Shown: positions 7,484-16,700 of the stretch, in pieces
Layout of the letters: each line of letters begins with the position of its first letter
Position numbering within the stretch: position 1 is the stretch's first letter
From: Eisenbergiella sp963559585
GTDB lineage: Bacteria; Bacillota; Clostridia; Lachnospirales; Lachnospiraceae
DNA length: 34,205 nt
NCBI GenBank assembly: GCA_963559585.1
Contig: CAUWLJ010000032.1
Span: forward strand, 1-34,205
Direction: 5' to 3'
The notes under the pieces: generated by a model
Databases searched by the model: none
Told to the model about the DNA's origin: nothing
What the model saw: only the letters and a program-made list of their open reading frames with translations
Translations under genes and position numbers: made by a program

Positions 7484-7846
7484 ATGGAAGAAAGGGAAAA
7501 AATGTGCTGCGACAGCTTTGAGGTTCATGAGAATCTTCTGAAGATCGTGAACGATACGCTTCCGGATGAAACGGAGCTTTATGATCTGGCAGAGCTTTTC
7601 AAGGTGTTCGGCGATTCCACGCGGATTCGGATTCTGTTCGTTCTGTTTGAGGCGGAGGTGTGCGTGTGCGACCTTGCCAATGTTTTGAACATGACCCAGT
7701 CGGCAATTTCCCATCAGCTTCGGATCCTGAAGCAGAGCAGGCTGGTAAAAAGCCGCCGGGAGGGAAAATCGATTTTCTATTCTCTGGCGGATGAGCATGT
7801 GAGGACGATCATCGGACAGGGCAGGGAGCATATTGAGGAAAACTGA
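7484..7846 (+). CDS. ArsR/SmtB-family metal-responsive repressor
   Basis: This 120-residue winged-helix repressor probably binds the palindrome at 5172-5193 and releases it when it binds metal. The recognition-helix region reads LANVLNMTQSAISHQLRILKQSRLV. Two metal sites seem complete. The N-terminal pair Cys8-Cys9 with Cys60-x-Cys62 (VCVCDL) resembles the alpha3N site of CadC. Asp103-x-His105 plus His116-x-x-Glu119 reproduces the alpha5 zinc site spacing of SmtB. The start is the ATG with AGGAGGG just upstream. It is cotranscribed with the pump (eight bases apart), which fits autoregulation. Confidence 0.93.
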   Translation: MEEREKMCCDSFEVHENLLKIVNDTLPDETELYDLAELFKVFGDSTRIRILFVLFEAEVCVCDLANVLNMTQSAISHQLRILKQSRLVKSRREGKSIFYSLADEHVRTIIGQGREHIEEN

Positions 7847-7966
7847 GCGGAGCCGGGGAGGACTGGACGAGGACGGGGATACATCAAGGAAAGCTGGACG
7901 AGGCATGGAATAGATTGAGCCGGTTCAGGAAAAGCAGGAAATAAGAAGAAGGGAGAAGGACTGAAC

Positions 7967-8944
7967 ATGAAAAAACTGAGAATGGCAATTCTGGGGGCAG
8001 GAGGGATCGCCTCCGTGATGGCAAGGACCATCACAGAGATGGAGAACGTGGAGCGTTACGCGGTGGCGTCCAGATCTTTGGAAAAGGCGGAAGGGTTTGC
8101 AAAGGAGTATGGATTTGAGAAGGCCTACGGCTCCTATGAGGAACTGGCCCGGGACGAAAAGGTGGATCTGGTTTACATCGCCACGCCCCATTCGGAGCAT
8201 TTTGCCAATGCGAAGCTGTGTGTGGAGCACGGCAGGCCTGTTCTGTGTGAGAAGGCTTTTACGGCAAATGCGGCGCAGGCGAGGGAGCTGATTGCTCTGG
8301 CAGAGGAGAAAAAGGTGTTCCTGACGGAAGCCATCTGGGTCAGATACATGCCTATGGCGGCGACGATCCGCAGGGAGCTGGAGGCGGGGGCCATCGGACG
8401 CCCTACGCTGCTCACGGCGAATCTGGGTTATCTGATCGAAAAAGTGCCCAGGATGCAGAGGCCGGAGCTGGCGGGAGGAGCGCTTCTGGATCTGGGTGTG
8501 TATCCGCTGAATTTTGCCATGACTTTCTTCGGAAACCGGATCAGGGAGGTGTCCTCCGTGTGTACCTATACGCAGACCGGTGTGGATGAGCAGAACAGCT
8601 TTACTTTGGTGTATGAGGATGGAAGGGTGGCCCAGCTGAACAGCTCCATGGTGGGGCTGAGCGACAAAAAGGGTATCATTTACGGCACGGAAGGCTTCAT
8701 GATCGTGGAGGACATCAACAATTATGAGAGCCTGACGGTGTACGACCGTGACCGCAGGGTGGTAAAGGAGATCAGAAGGCCTCAGCAGATCAGCGGATAT
8801 GAGTATGAGGTGGAGGCCTGTATCAGAGCGCTGGAGGAAGGCAGGCTGGAATGTGAGGAAATGCCTCATGCAGAGACGATCCGGGTGATGGAGGTCATGG
8901 ATGGGCTTCGGAAGCAGTGGGGGATCCGGTATCCTTTTGAATGA
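7967..8944 (+). CDS. Gfo/Idh/MocA-family NAD(P)-dependent oxidoreductase
   Basis: This 325-residue cytoplasmic enzyme has a Rossmann fold at the N terminus (GAGGIA at 10-15), the YIATPHSEH segment, and the family's EKP-like motif as CEKAF, with the conserved Lys present and Pro replaced by Ala. The following LTEAIWVRYMP and GGALLDLGVYPLNFA stretches resemble dihydrodiol dehydrogenase-like members. The substrate, probably a sugar or cyclitol derivative, cannot be read from the sequence. AAGGA lies ahead of the ATG. No terminator was seen between it and the ArsR gene, 120 bases upstream, so read-through from the metal operon is possible but unproven. Confidence 0.92.
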   Translation: MKKLRMAILGAGGIASVMARTITEMENVERYAVASRSLEKAEGFAKEYGFEKAYGSYEELARDEKVDLVYIATPHSEHFANAKLCVEHGRPVLCEKAFTANAAQARELIALAEEKKVFLTEAIWVRYMPMAATIRRELEAGAIGRPTLLTANLGYLIEKVPRMQRPELAGGALLDLGVYPLNFAMTFFGNRIREVSSVCTYTQTGVDEQNSFTLVYEDGRVAQLNSSMVGLSDKKGIIYGTEGFMIVEDINNYESLTVYDRDRRVVKEIRRPQQISGYEYEVEACIRALEEGRLECEEMPHAETIRVMEVMDGLRKQWGIRYPFE

Positions 8945-9040
8945 GGGAAGCTGTCGGAAAGAGCAGCCTGCGGGCTGAGGAAAGCCGGAGCATCTCTGCG
9001 GTGAATAATTAAGGATAAAATACTGTTTCAGCAATTCGCA

Positions 9041-9111
9041 GTTCAGCCCCGGCGGCTGTCCGTTCCAATCATGTCTGCATGCTTTTGAACGACATACCGC
9101 CGGGGCTGAAC
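9041..9111. repeat. Long hairpin with 15-bp perfect arms between convergent genes
   Basis: GTTCAGCCCCGGCGG (9041-9055) pairs perfectly with 9097-9111. Inside, TGTCCGTTC pairs with GAACGACA apart from one bulged C, leaving a loop of about 20 bases. No T tract follows on either strand, so it is not a classical intrinsic terminator. It lies 45 bases beyond the hydA stop and 97 bases beyond the oxidoreductase stop. It could protect the hydCBA mRNA 3' end or be a copy of a dispersed palindromic element. Confidence 0.75.
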
Positions 9112-9155
9112 TTCTGCATATGTGATTTTCAGTTCTCTGACTGAGAAAAGGCGGC

Positions 9156-10862
9156 TTATTTGTCTGCGTGTCTGTAGTGCACATGGAGCAGCTCATGCTC
9201 CCGGCCTTCCAGGACGCCGCCGTGGTAAAGGTTGTAGACTACGGGGTTTTCCTCGCTCCGTCTGATGGGTGCGGCATTGTCTGCCTTGTACATACCCTTC
9301 AGGCGGTCTTTTTTGTCCACCTTGTGGCAGAAGGGCTGTCCGGCTCCGGCAATGCAGCCGTAGGGGCAGGCCATGACCTCCACGAAGTCGAAGTGTTCTT
9401 TTCCGCTCTTGATGGCTTCGATCAGGCTGTCTGCGTTGCCAAGCCCGCTGACCACGCCGATGCGCACGGTGCGGCCGTCCAGCTCCATCTCGGCGGCTTT
9501 TACGCCCTCCATGCCGCGGATGCCGGAAAACTTGATGTCCCGCAGGGTCTGGGTGGATTTCTCAGCTACCAGCCTGCGCAGGGCTGCCTCAGTCACGCCT
9601 CCGGTGACGCCGAAGATCACGCCTGCGCCGGAGGAGATGGAGAAGGGCATGTCGGGAGCTTCGGGATCGATCTCGTCGAAGCGGATGCCGCTTTCCTTGA
9701 TCATGCGGATCAGCTCCTTGGTGGTGATGACGTAGTCCACGTCCGGCACGCCGTTTCTCTTAAATTCCTCTCTCTCCGCTTCCATTTTCTTGGCTACGCA
9801 GGGCATGATGGCTACGGAGACAGTTTTCCGATCCTCCTTTTCATCGGCTTCCCTGTAGTATTCCTTCATCACTGCACCGAACATCTCCATGGGAGATTTG
9901 CAGGTGGAAATGTAGGGAAGGACCTCTGGATGGAAGTTCTCCGCATAGCGGATCCAGGCAGGGCAGCAGGAGGTGAAAAGTGGAAAGGCGGAATCGCCGC
10001 TTTCCAGCTTCTGAGCCAGCTCCTTTGCTTCCTCCATGATGGTCAGGTCTGCGCCCACGCAGGTGTCAAACACTGCATCGAAGCCCATCATGCGGATGGC
10101 GGTGAACACTCTGCCGATGCTGTCCTCGCCGGGCTTTAAGCCGAAGGCTTCCCCGATGGCCACACGCACAGCCGGAGCCACCTGGGCCACCACACGCTTT
10201 TTGGGGTTGTAAAGCTCCTTCCAGAGCTTGCTGTGGCAGGTTTTAATGCGGATGGCGGCGGTGGGGCAGACGGCGGCGCACTGGCCGCAGTTGACGCAGC
10301 TGGTTTCCGCCAGCTTCCTGCCGAAGGCCGGGGTAACGACGGCCTGGGAGCCCCGCTCCGCAAAATCGATGGCGCCCACATGCTGTACCTCGTTGCAGAC
10401 TCTCACACAGTCGCCGCACAGGATACATTTGCTGGGATCACGCACGATGGACACGGAGGAGTCGTCGATGGGCTGTGGCGTCCGGTTGTTGGGAAAGCGC
10501 ACATCGGTGAGGCCCAGGCGGCTTGCCAGCTCCTGCAGGCGGCAGGTCTGGTTTTTCTCACAGACAGTGCAGTCCCGGCAATGGGAGGCCAGCAGCAGCT
10601 CCAGGATCATTTTCCGATGGTGCTGCAGCCTGGGAGTGTTGGTGCGGATGGACATTCTGTCCCTGGGGGGAGTGGAGCAGGAGGCGATCAGGTTGCCCCG
10701 CTCGTCCTCCACCATGCACATACGGCAGGCTCCGTAGATGGATAGGTCGGAATAATAGCAAAGGGTGGGAACGTGGATGCCCACGCTGTTGATGACCTGA
10801 AGGATATTTTTTTCCTGGTCAAAATCGGCCCTTATGCCGTCGATTATCATGTATTTAGACAT
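9156..10862 (-). CDS. hydA: [FeFe] hydrogenase catalytic subunit HydA (NAD-linked trimeric type)
   Basis: This 568-residue cytoplasmic enzyme interconverts protons and H2. In order it has an N-terminal [2Fe-2S] domain (Cys35, 46, 49, 62), a His-ligated [4Fe-4S] motif (His94, Cys98, 101, 107), two [4Fe-4S] clusters (CILCGDCVRVC, CVNCGQCAAVC), and the H-cluster domain with TSCCPAW (about 298), MPCVAKKME (about 353) and ACPYGCIAGAGQP (about 499-510). All H-cluster Cys are present, but the last motif differs from the common GGC..GGGQP form. The protein lacks the extra C-terminal [2Fe-2S] domain of the Thermotoga subunit. AGAGG is six bases ahead of the ATG. It is third in the hydCBA operon. Maturases HydEFG are not in the window. 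Confidence 0.95.
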   Translation of the reverse strand: MSKYMIIDGIRADFDQEKNILQVINSVGIHVPTLCYYSDLSIYGACRMCMVEDERGNLIASCSTPPRDRMSIRTNTPRLQHHRKMILELLLASHCRDCTVCEKNQTCRLQELASRLGLTDVRFPNNRTPQPIDDSSVSIVRDPSKCILCGDCVRVCNEVQHVGAIDFAERGSQAVVTPAFGRKLAETSCVNCGQCAAVCPTAAIRIKTCHSKLWKELYNPKKRVVAQVAPAVRVAIGEAFGLKPGEDSIGRVFTAIRMMGFDAVFDTCVGADLTIMEEAKELAQKLESGDSAFPLFTSCCPAWIRYAENFHPEVLPYISTCKSPMEMFGAVMKEYYREADEKEDRKTVSVAIMPCVAKKMEAEREEFKRNGVPDVDYVITTKELIRMIKESGIRFDEIDPEAPDMPFSISSGAGVIFGVTGGVTEAALRRLVAEKSTQTLRDIKFSGIRGMEGVKAAEMELDGRTVRIGVVSGLGNADSLIEAIKSGKEHFDFVEVMACPYGCIAGAGQPFCHKVDKKDRLKGMYKADNAAPIRRSEENPVVYNLYHGGVLEGREHELLHVHYRHADK

Positions 10863-10899
10863 CTTTTCCTCTCATTCTGCCGTGTCAAGCAGGTGCTTT

Positions 10900-10980
10900 C
10901 CGGCGTATTTGATATGTCCCGGGAATGAAATTCGTCCGGCTTTCCCGGGCATTTCCTTCAGATGGACGAAAGGCCGGCGT
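10900..10980 (-). other. Structured hydB-hydA intercistronic spacer
   Basis: The spacer contains overlapping, mutually exclusive stems. CCCGGGAA pairs with TTCCCGGG further on; TTCGTCC pairs with GGACGAA; and CCGGCTTTC pairs with GAAAGGCCGG with one bulge. No T tract is present. Processing or tuning of subunit ratio is possible; nothing more can be supported. Confidence 0.45.
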
Positions 10981-12933
10981 TTACTCCTCGCTGATGGCGT
11001 GGAAAGGACAGCCTTCCTTACATGCTCCGCACTTGATGCACTTGGCGGGGTCAATGGTATGGGGCTTCTTCAGCTCTCCGGTGATGGCGGAGACAGGGCA
11101 GAGCCTTGCGCATTTGGTGCAGCCGCGGCACAGAGCGGGATCGATCTTCATGTTGACGAGGGCCCTGCACTGCCCGGCGGGACATTTTTTGTCCACTACG
11201 TGGGCCAGGTATTCCCCGCGGAAATATTTCATGGTGCTCACTACGGGGAAGGCCGCTGTTTTGCCCAGGCCGCAGAGGGCGGTGTCGGAGATGGTCTCAG
11301 CCAGCTCCTCCAGCATATCCAGATGCTCCATGGTGCCGCGCCCCTCCGTGATGTCGGTAAGCAGCTCCAGCATGCGCCTGGTGCCCTCCCGGCAGGGAAC
11401 GCATTTTCCGCAGGATTCATTCTGGGTAAAATTCATGAAGAAGCGGGCAACCTCTACCATGCAGCTCTTGTCGTTCATCACCACCAGGCCGCCGGAGCCG
11501 ATCATGGCTCCCACTTTTTTCAGAGAGTCAAAATCCAGATGCAGGTCAAGGTGGTCTTCCGTGGCGCTGATGCACAGGCAGCCGCCGGAGGGGCCGCCGA
11601 TCTGGACTGCCTTGAAGCTGCCGCCCTTCACGCCGCCGCCGATGTCAAAAATAACCTCGCGCAGGGTGGTTCCCATGGGAACCTCGATCAGTCCGGTGTT
11701 GTTCACGTTTCCGGTAAGGGCGAAGGCCTTGGTTCCGTGGTTGTTCTCAGGCCCCATGGTCTTGTACCAGGCGGCGCCCTTGAGGATGATGGGAGCCACG
11801 TTGCAGAAGGTTTCCACGTTGTTTAAGACAGTGGGCTTCTCAAAGAGACCTTTTTCCACGGTGCGGGGAGGCTTTACCCTGGGCATTCCCCGGTTGCCTT
11901 CGATGGAGGAGGTAAGGGCGCTGCCCTCGCCGCAGACGAAGGCGCCTGCTCCCTGGCTGATCTTCACGGTGAAGCCAAAGCCGGAGCCCAGGATATTATC
12001 GCCCAGCAGGCCCACCGCCATGGCCTGGTCGATGGCGGTCTGCAGACGGGATACGGCCAGAGGATACTCGGCGCGCACATAGATGTAGCCGTAGCGGGCG
12101 CCGGTGGCGATACCGGCAATGATCATGCCCTCCAGGACACGGTGAGGCTCGCCCTCCATCATGGAACGGTCCATGAATGCGCCGGGGTCGCCCTCGTCGC
12201 CGTTGCAGACCACGTATTTGATCTCGTCCTTCTGGCGCAGCACCTGGCTCCATTTGCGCCCGGTAGGGAAGCCGCCGCCTCCCCGGCCGCGCAGGGAAGC
12301 CTCTGTGATCTCGTCCACGATCTGCTGAGGCGTCATTTCAAACAGAGCCTTGGATACGGCGGAGTAACCGCCCAGGGCGATATATTCCCGAATGGATTCG
12401 GCATTGATGTGGCCGCAGTATTCCAGAGCCACACGGGTCTGCTTCTTATAAAAAGGAATGTCCTCCTGGCGGGGATAGGATTTGAGGGACTGATCCTGAT
12501 AGACCAGCCGTTCCACGATCTCATCCCGCAGGATACTGCGCTCGATGATCTCCTCGCAGTCCTCCACCTTCACTTTAATATAAAGGAGCCCTTCCGGGTC
12601 GATGCGCAGAAGCGGGCCCATTTCGCAGAAGCCGTGGCAGCCGCTTTTTTTCAGGCCCACGCGGGGGACGGACGCACCTTCAGGAGCAGGCTGGCTTTGC
12701 TCAGCGGCAGGGAACTCCCCGTGCAGCGGTGCTGCGTCCTCATCCTGGAGCACCACCTCACAGGGGATGCCGCGCTCCTCCATCAGCTCCTTTAAGCGGG
12801 CATAGATCAGAAGGCTTCCTCCGGCCACGCAGCCGGTTCCGGCGCAGACAAGGATTCGTTTGCGCTGGGCGTTTAAGGCCTGGCGGTAATATTCCTGACA
12901 GTGGATCAGTTCTTCGGGGCTGTTAATTCTCAT
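10981..12933 (-). CDS. hydB: Hydrogenase flavoprotein subunit HydB (NuoF-like)
   Basis: This 650-residue subunit carries FMN and oxidises or reduces NAD(H) for the hydrogenase complex. The N-terminal thioredoxin-like [2Fe-2S] domain has CAGTGC and GCHGFCEMGP. The NuoF core has GRGGGGFPTGRKW (about 217), CNGDEGDPGAFMDR, and an FMN/NADH loop GAGAFVCGEGSAL, followed by an SLBB domain and the [4Fe-4S] motif SCGKCVPCREGT (about 505). The C terminus adds a two-cluster ferredoxin domain (CRGCTKCARLC, CIKCGACKEGC). This layout is that of bifurcating HydB subunits. Its ATG overlaps the hydC stop by 11 bases, indicating translational coupling, and it lies 118 bases ahead of hydA. Confidence 0.95.
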   Translation of the reverse strand: MRINSPEELIHCQEYYRQALNAQRKRILVCAGTGCVAGGSLLIYARLKELMEERGIPCEVVLQDEDAAPLHGEFPAAEQSQPAPEGASVPRVGLKKSGCHGFCEMGPLLRIDPEGLLYIKVKVEDCEEIIERSILRDEIVERLVYQDQSLKSYPRQEDIPFYKKQTRVALEYCGHINAESIREYIALGGYSAVSKALFEMTPQQIVDEITEASLRGRGGGGFPTGRKWSQVLRQKDEIKYVVCNGDEGDPGAFMDRSMMEGEPHRVLEGMIIAGIATGARYGYIYVRAEYPLAVSRLQTAIDQAMAVGLLGDNILGSGFGFTVKISQGAGAFVCGEGSALTSSIEGNRGMPRVKPPRTVEKGLFEKPTVLNNVETFCNVAPIILKGAAWYKTMGPENNHGTKAFALTGNVNNTGLIEVPMGTTLREVIFDIGGGVKGGSFKAVQIGGPSGGCLCISATEDHLDLHLDFDSLKKVGAMIGSGGLVVMNDKSCMVEVARFFMNFTQNESCGKCVPCREGTRRMLELLTDITEGRGTMEHLDMLEELAETISDTALCGLGKTAAFPVVSTMKYFRGEYLAHVVDKKCPAGQCRALVNMKIDPALCRGCTKCARLCPVSAITGELKKPHTIDPAKCIKCGACKEGCPFHAISEE

Positions 12934-13411
12934 TTGCGGCTTCCTCCCTTAATTCTTCTATCAGCGCCCTGGCTTTTTCCGGGGTCATGGCTGCATGAAC
13001 CTTATCGTTGACGGTACAGACAGGTGCAAGTCCGCAGGCGCCCAGGCAGGATACCGTTTCCAGGGTGAAAAGCATATCGTCCGTGCTGTGCTTACCTGAG
13101 GAAAGGCCCAGCACGTTTCGGAATTCTTCCAGGATGGGGACGGATTTGCGGACATGGCAGGCAGTGCCGTCACAGACCTTGATGACGTATCTGCCCTTGA
13201 GCTCCAGAGAGAAATTCTCATAAAATGTGGCCACCCCGTAGATCTTGGCTTCGCTCAGGCGAAGCTTCCCGGCTATGTAGGTGAGCGCTTCCTGCGGCAG
13301 GTAGCGGTACTTCTTCTGGATGTCCTGCATGATGGCGATGACGGAGGAACTGTCGTAGTCATGGGCCTGCAGAATCTGATCGAGAACGGTGATTTCTTCT
13401 TGCGTCAGCAT
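12923..13411 (-). CDS. hydC: Hydrogenase [2Fe-2S] subunit HydC (NuoE-like)
   Basis: This 162-residue thioredoxin-like ferredoxin binds one [2Fe-2S] cluster through Cys80, Cys85, Cys122 and Cys126 (CDGTAC and SCLGAC). The N-terminal helical part (YRYLPQEALTYIA, KIYGVATFYENF) is typical of NuoE/HydC. It is the first gene of the hydCBA operon. AAAGGGAG precedes the ATG. With HydB and HydA it should form a cytoplasmic heterotrimer that couples H2 production to NADH and ferredoxin oxidation, or works in reverse. This is inferred from subunit composition. Confidence 0.95.
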   Translation of the reverse strand: MLTQEEITVLDQILQAHDYDSSSVIAIMQDIQKKYRYLPQEALTYIAGKLRLSEAKIYGVATFYENFSLELKGRYVIKVCDGTACHVRKSVPILEEFRNVLGLSSGKHSTDDMLFTLETVSCLGACGLAPVCTVNDKVHAAMTPEKARALIEELREEAANEN

Positions 13412-13737
13412 GTTAACTCCCTTTCTGTATGATATTGCCTTGTGTTTGTAACTTCTAACCCATAAAAATAAGAAGGACAGATTAAACGTTACACGTGTTT
13501 TGTTATTTTACCATAAAAATGTGGGGTACGCTATTAAAATTTTGTGAAAAAAGGGAAAAGAAAATTTGCCTGGAACAGTGCGGATTGTGTTTCTTTTTAT
13601 GGCGAATACAAGTATAATTAGAACGGTAAAACAGGAGTGATGAGCCGCAGGGGAGGCAGGCGTGGGAAGGGCGGCCTTTTTCGCAGGAAAGCGCACCGGG
13701 GCGGACAAACGATACAAAGGAAAAAGGAGCGGCACAG
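13412..13737. promoter_or_regulatory. Divergent intergenic region between hydC and the SNF2 gene
   Basis: No gene is visible in these 326 bases. The left half is AT-rich and must hold the hydC promoter, but no clean -35/-10 pair was found. A TATAAT at 13613-13618, 120 bases ahead of the helicase ATG, is a plausible -10, but its -35 is poor. An ACACGTGT palindrome (13490s) and ATAACAA-like half-sites occur near the expected hydC promoter. Confidence 0.4.
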
Positions 13738-16700
13738 ATGCTGAACAGAACGGATATACGCAGAGAATGCCACAGAGTTACATTTGAAAGGGGAGAGTCA
13801 CTGAACCAGCGGGGGGCGGTGCATGGTCTGGAATGGCACTGGGCCCAGGAGGACGGCTTTGATGTGGTGCGGATCAGGGCACAGGTAGAGGGAGACAGCG
13901 GTAAGATCTATGAGGTGAACGTGGGGGTTGACGAGGAGTACCGGGAGATTCTGGATCATACCTGTACCTGCCCGGCCTGGAACAACTATTCCGGGCTGTG
14001 CAAGCACTGTGCGGCGGTTCTGTTCGCTTATCTGGAGGAGCGGAAGAAGGGCGGAAAGGGATCGGGAAAGACTCCCACACGCTTCACCTCCGCCGGCTTT
14101 CAGGAGCTTCTGGACAGGTATGCCCAGAATGCCTGGAAGGGGCCTGAAGGCAGCTGCGTGGAAGGACAGGTTCGGCTGGAGCCGTCCTTTGAATTGAGAA
14201 ATGATAAAATCTGTTTAAGCTTCCGTGTGGGAATTTCCCGGATGTATGTGCTGAAAAATATAGGAAGCTTCGTATACAGCGTGGCGGCAAAGGAGCGGGT
14301 GCGGTACGGGAAGGAGCTGGAGTTCGTGCACAGCTATGAGGCTTTTGCACCCGAATACAGGCCGCTTGTGCGTTTCCTGGTGTATTTTCTGATAACGGGA
14401 AATGAATGGCAGGATCGTTATCTGCACCTGTACTATAAAAAGGAGCTGGCTGTTCCGGCCGACAGGCTGCACGATTTTCTGGAGAGTGTTCGGGGGATTC
14501 CCCTGCTTGGAAAAGGGAACGGAAGGATTGAAAGAGAGTGGGAAGTAAAGGAGGGGCTGCCGGGCAGAAAGCTGATGCTGGAAGGAGACGGGGAGGGGAT
14601 CACCGTTCACATGAAAAGGGTGGAAATGCTGCAGGCAGGGAAGTATGTGTACTTTTTCCGGGATGGCGTGATCTATCAGGAGGAGAAGGAGAAGGCGGGG
14701 GAGATCATGGATTTCCTGCGGTACATGGAAAAGGTGGAGCAGATAGGGCTGTATGTGGCCGGGCCTGAGCTTCCCGCCTTTACCAGGGATATGCTTCCGG
14801 TGCTGTCCCGGTATTTTAAGGTGGAAATGAAAAGCTTCGATCCGGCGGCTTATCTTCCTGAGGAGGCGGACTATGAGCTTTACCTGGATCTGCCCCAGAG
14901 GGAGCTTCTGTCCTGTTCGCTCTATGCAGTGTACGGGGAGACGCGGTATAACCTGTTTAAGGAGGCGGACAGCGGGGAGCGCAGGAACTTCCGGCAGGAG
15001 AGGATGGTCACGGAAAGGGTATCTTCTTTTTTCACAGCCTTTGATCCGCAGAAGCATCAGATGGTGATCGACGGGGAGGGGGAAATCTATACGTTCCTGC
15101 GGGAAGGCCTGCCTGAGCTGCAGGAGCTGTGCCAGGTGTATATCTCCGACGCGGTGAAGGCCATCCGTATCCTGCCGCCGCCCCGGGTGCAGGTGGGCGT
15201 TTCCCTGTCCGGGGAGCTTCTGGAGCTGTCGATTGCCTCGGAGGAGCTGCCGCTGGATCAGCTGGTGAGCATCCTCTCCAGGTACGACCGTAAACGGAAA
15301 TATTTCCGCTTAAAGGACGGAAATTTTGTGGATCTGTCCGATGAGGGCCTGCGCCTTCTGGCCGATGTGAAGGCGGAGCTGGGGATCAGCGACAAACAGC
15401 TTCAGACAGGAGCAGTGGAGCTGCCCAGATACCGGGCCATGTATCTGGACGGCCGCCTGGAGGAGGACGGAGGCGTGAGCCTGCATCGGGACAGGCATTT
15501 CAGGAATCTGGTCAGAAATATGAAAACGGCCCAGGACGGAGACTATGAGGTGCCGCCGGAGCTGGATCCGATCCTGCGGGGATATCAGAAAACAGGTTTC
15601 CGCTGGATCAGCTCTTTGAAGGAAAACGGCTTCGGCGGTATCCTGGCGGACGATATGGGGCTGGGCAAGACCCTGCAGGTGATCGCATTCCTGCTGGCGG
15701 AGTGGCGGGCGCACCTGGAGGAGGGGGAGGCCGGGAAGAAGCCGTCGTCCTGGCGTGCCCTGGTGGTGTGTCCGGCATCCCTGGTCTATAACTGGAAAAG
15801 CGAGCTGGATCGTTTTGCCCCCTCCCTTCCGGTGGAGCTGGCGGCAGGAAGCGGCCCTGACCGGGGGGCAGTGCTGGAGGAGACGAAGAACGGCAGGGAA
15901 GGGGTGCTGATCACCTCCTACGATCTTCTGCGGCGGGATATTGGCCTGTATGATGGGCTTGGGTTTGCCTGCCAGATCATTGACGAGGCACAGTTTATCA
16001 AAAATCACACCACCCAGGCCGCCCAGGCGGTGAAGCAGGTGCGCTCTCCCTTCCGGCTGGCGCTTACGGGAACGCCGGTGGAAAACAGGCTGAGCGAGCT
16101 GTGGAGTATTTTTGACTATCTGATGCCGGGTTTCCTGTTTTCCTATTCCCGGTTCCGGGAGGAGCTGGAAACGCCCATTGTGAGCAGGCAGGATGAGGAG
16201 GCTGGCGCCAGACTGCAGAAGATGATCCGGCCTTTCGTCCTGCGCAGACGTAAGCAGGATGTACTGACGGATCTGCCGGATAAGATCGAGAAAAATATGT
16301 ACGCTGTCATGGACGGGGAGCAGAAGGAGCTGTATGACGCCCACGTGCAGAGGCTGGTTCAGGTGCTGGGAAAGCAGACGGAGCAGGAATATGCCGCCTC
16401 CCGCATCCAGGTTCTGGCAGAGCTGACGAAGCTGCGCCAGCTCTGCTGCGATCCGGGGCTTGTGTTTGAAGGCTATCAGGGCGGCTCGGCCAAGATGGCG
16501 CTGTGCCTGGAACTGATCCGCAGTGCGGCAGACGGCGGCCACAAGATCCTTCTTTTTTCCCAGTTTACGTCCATGCTGGAGCGGCTGAAGGAAGCGATGG
16601 AGAAGGAAAAGATCTCCTTCTTTTCCCTGGACGGCTCCACGCCGAAGGCGAAGCGGCTTGAGCTGGCGGAACGGTTCAATCAGGATGATACGCGGGTATT

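Noticed and set aside
7925..9196. 423-residue frame antisense to the oxidoreductase gene
   Set aside because: It covers an intact Rossmann-fold gene and has no ribosome binding site.
9168..10139. Long open frame on the plus strand opposite hydA
   Set aside because: It is a shadow of the GC-rich hydA coding strand. It has no ribosome binding site and a Gly/Ala/His-rich composition without domain motifs.
10834..12082. Open frames on the plus strand opposite hydB
   Set aside because: They overlap a gene with complete iron-sulfur and FMN motifs. The frames show no known motif and no start signal.
13495..13520. Possible Rex operator ahead of hydC
   Set aside because: One half-site (ATAACAA) fits, but the other half and the spacing do not. 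Rex control of hydrogenase operons is known, yet the match here is too poor to claim.
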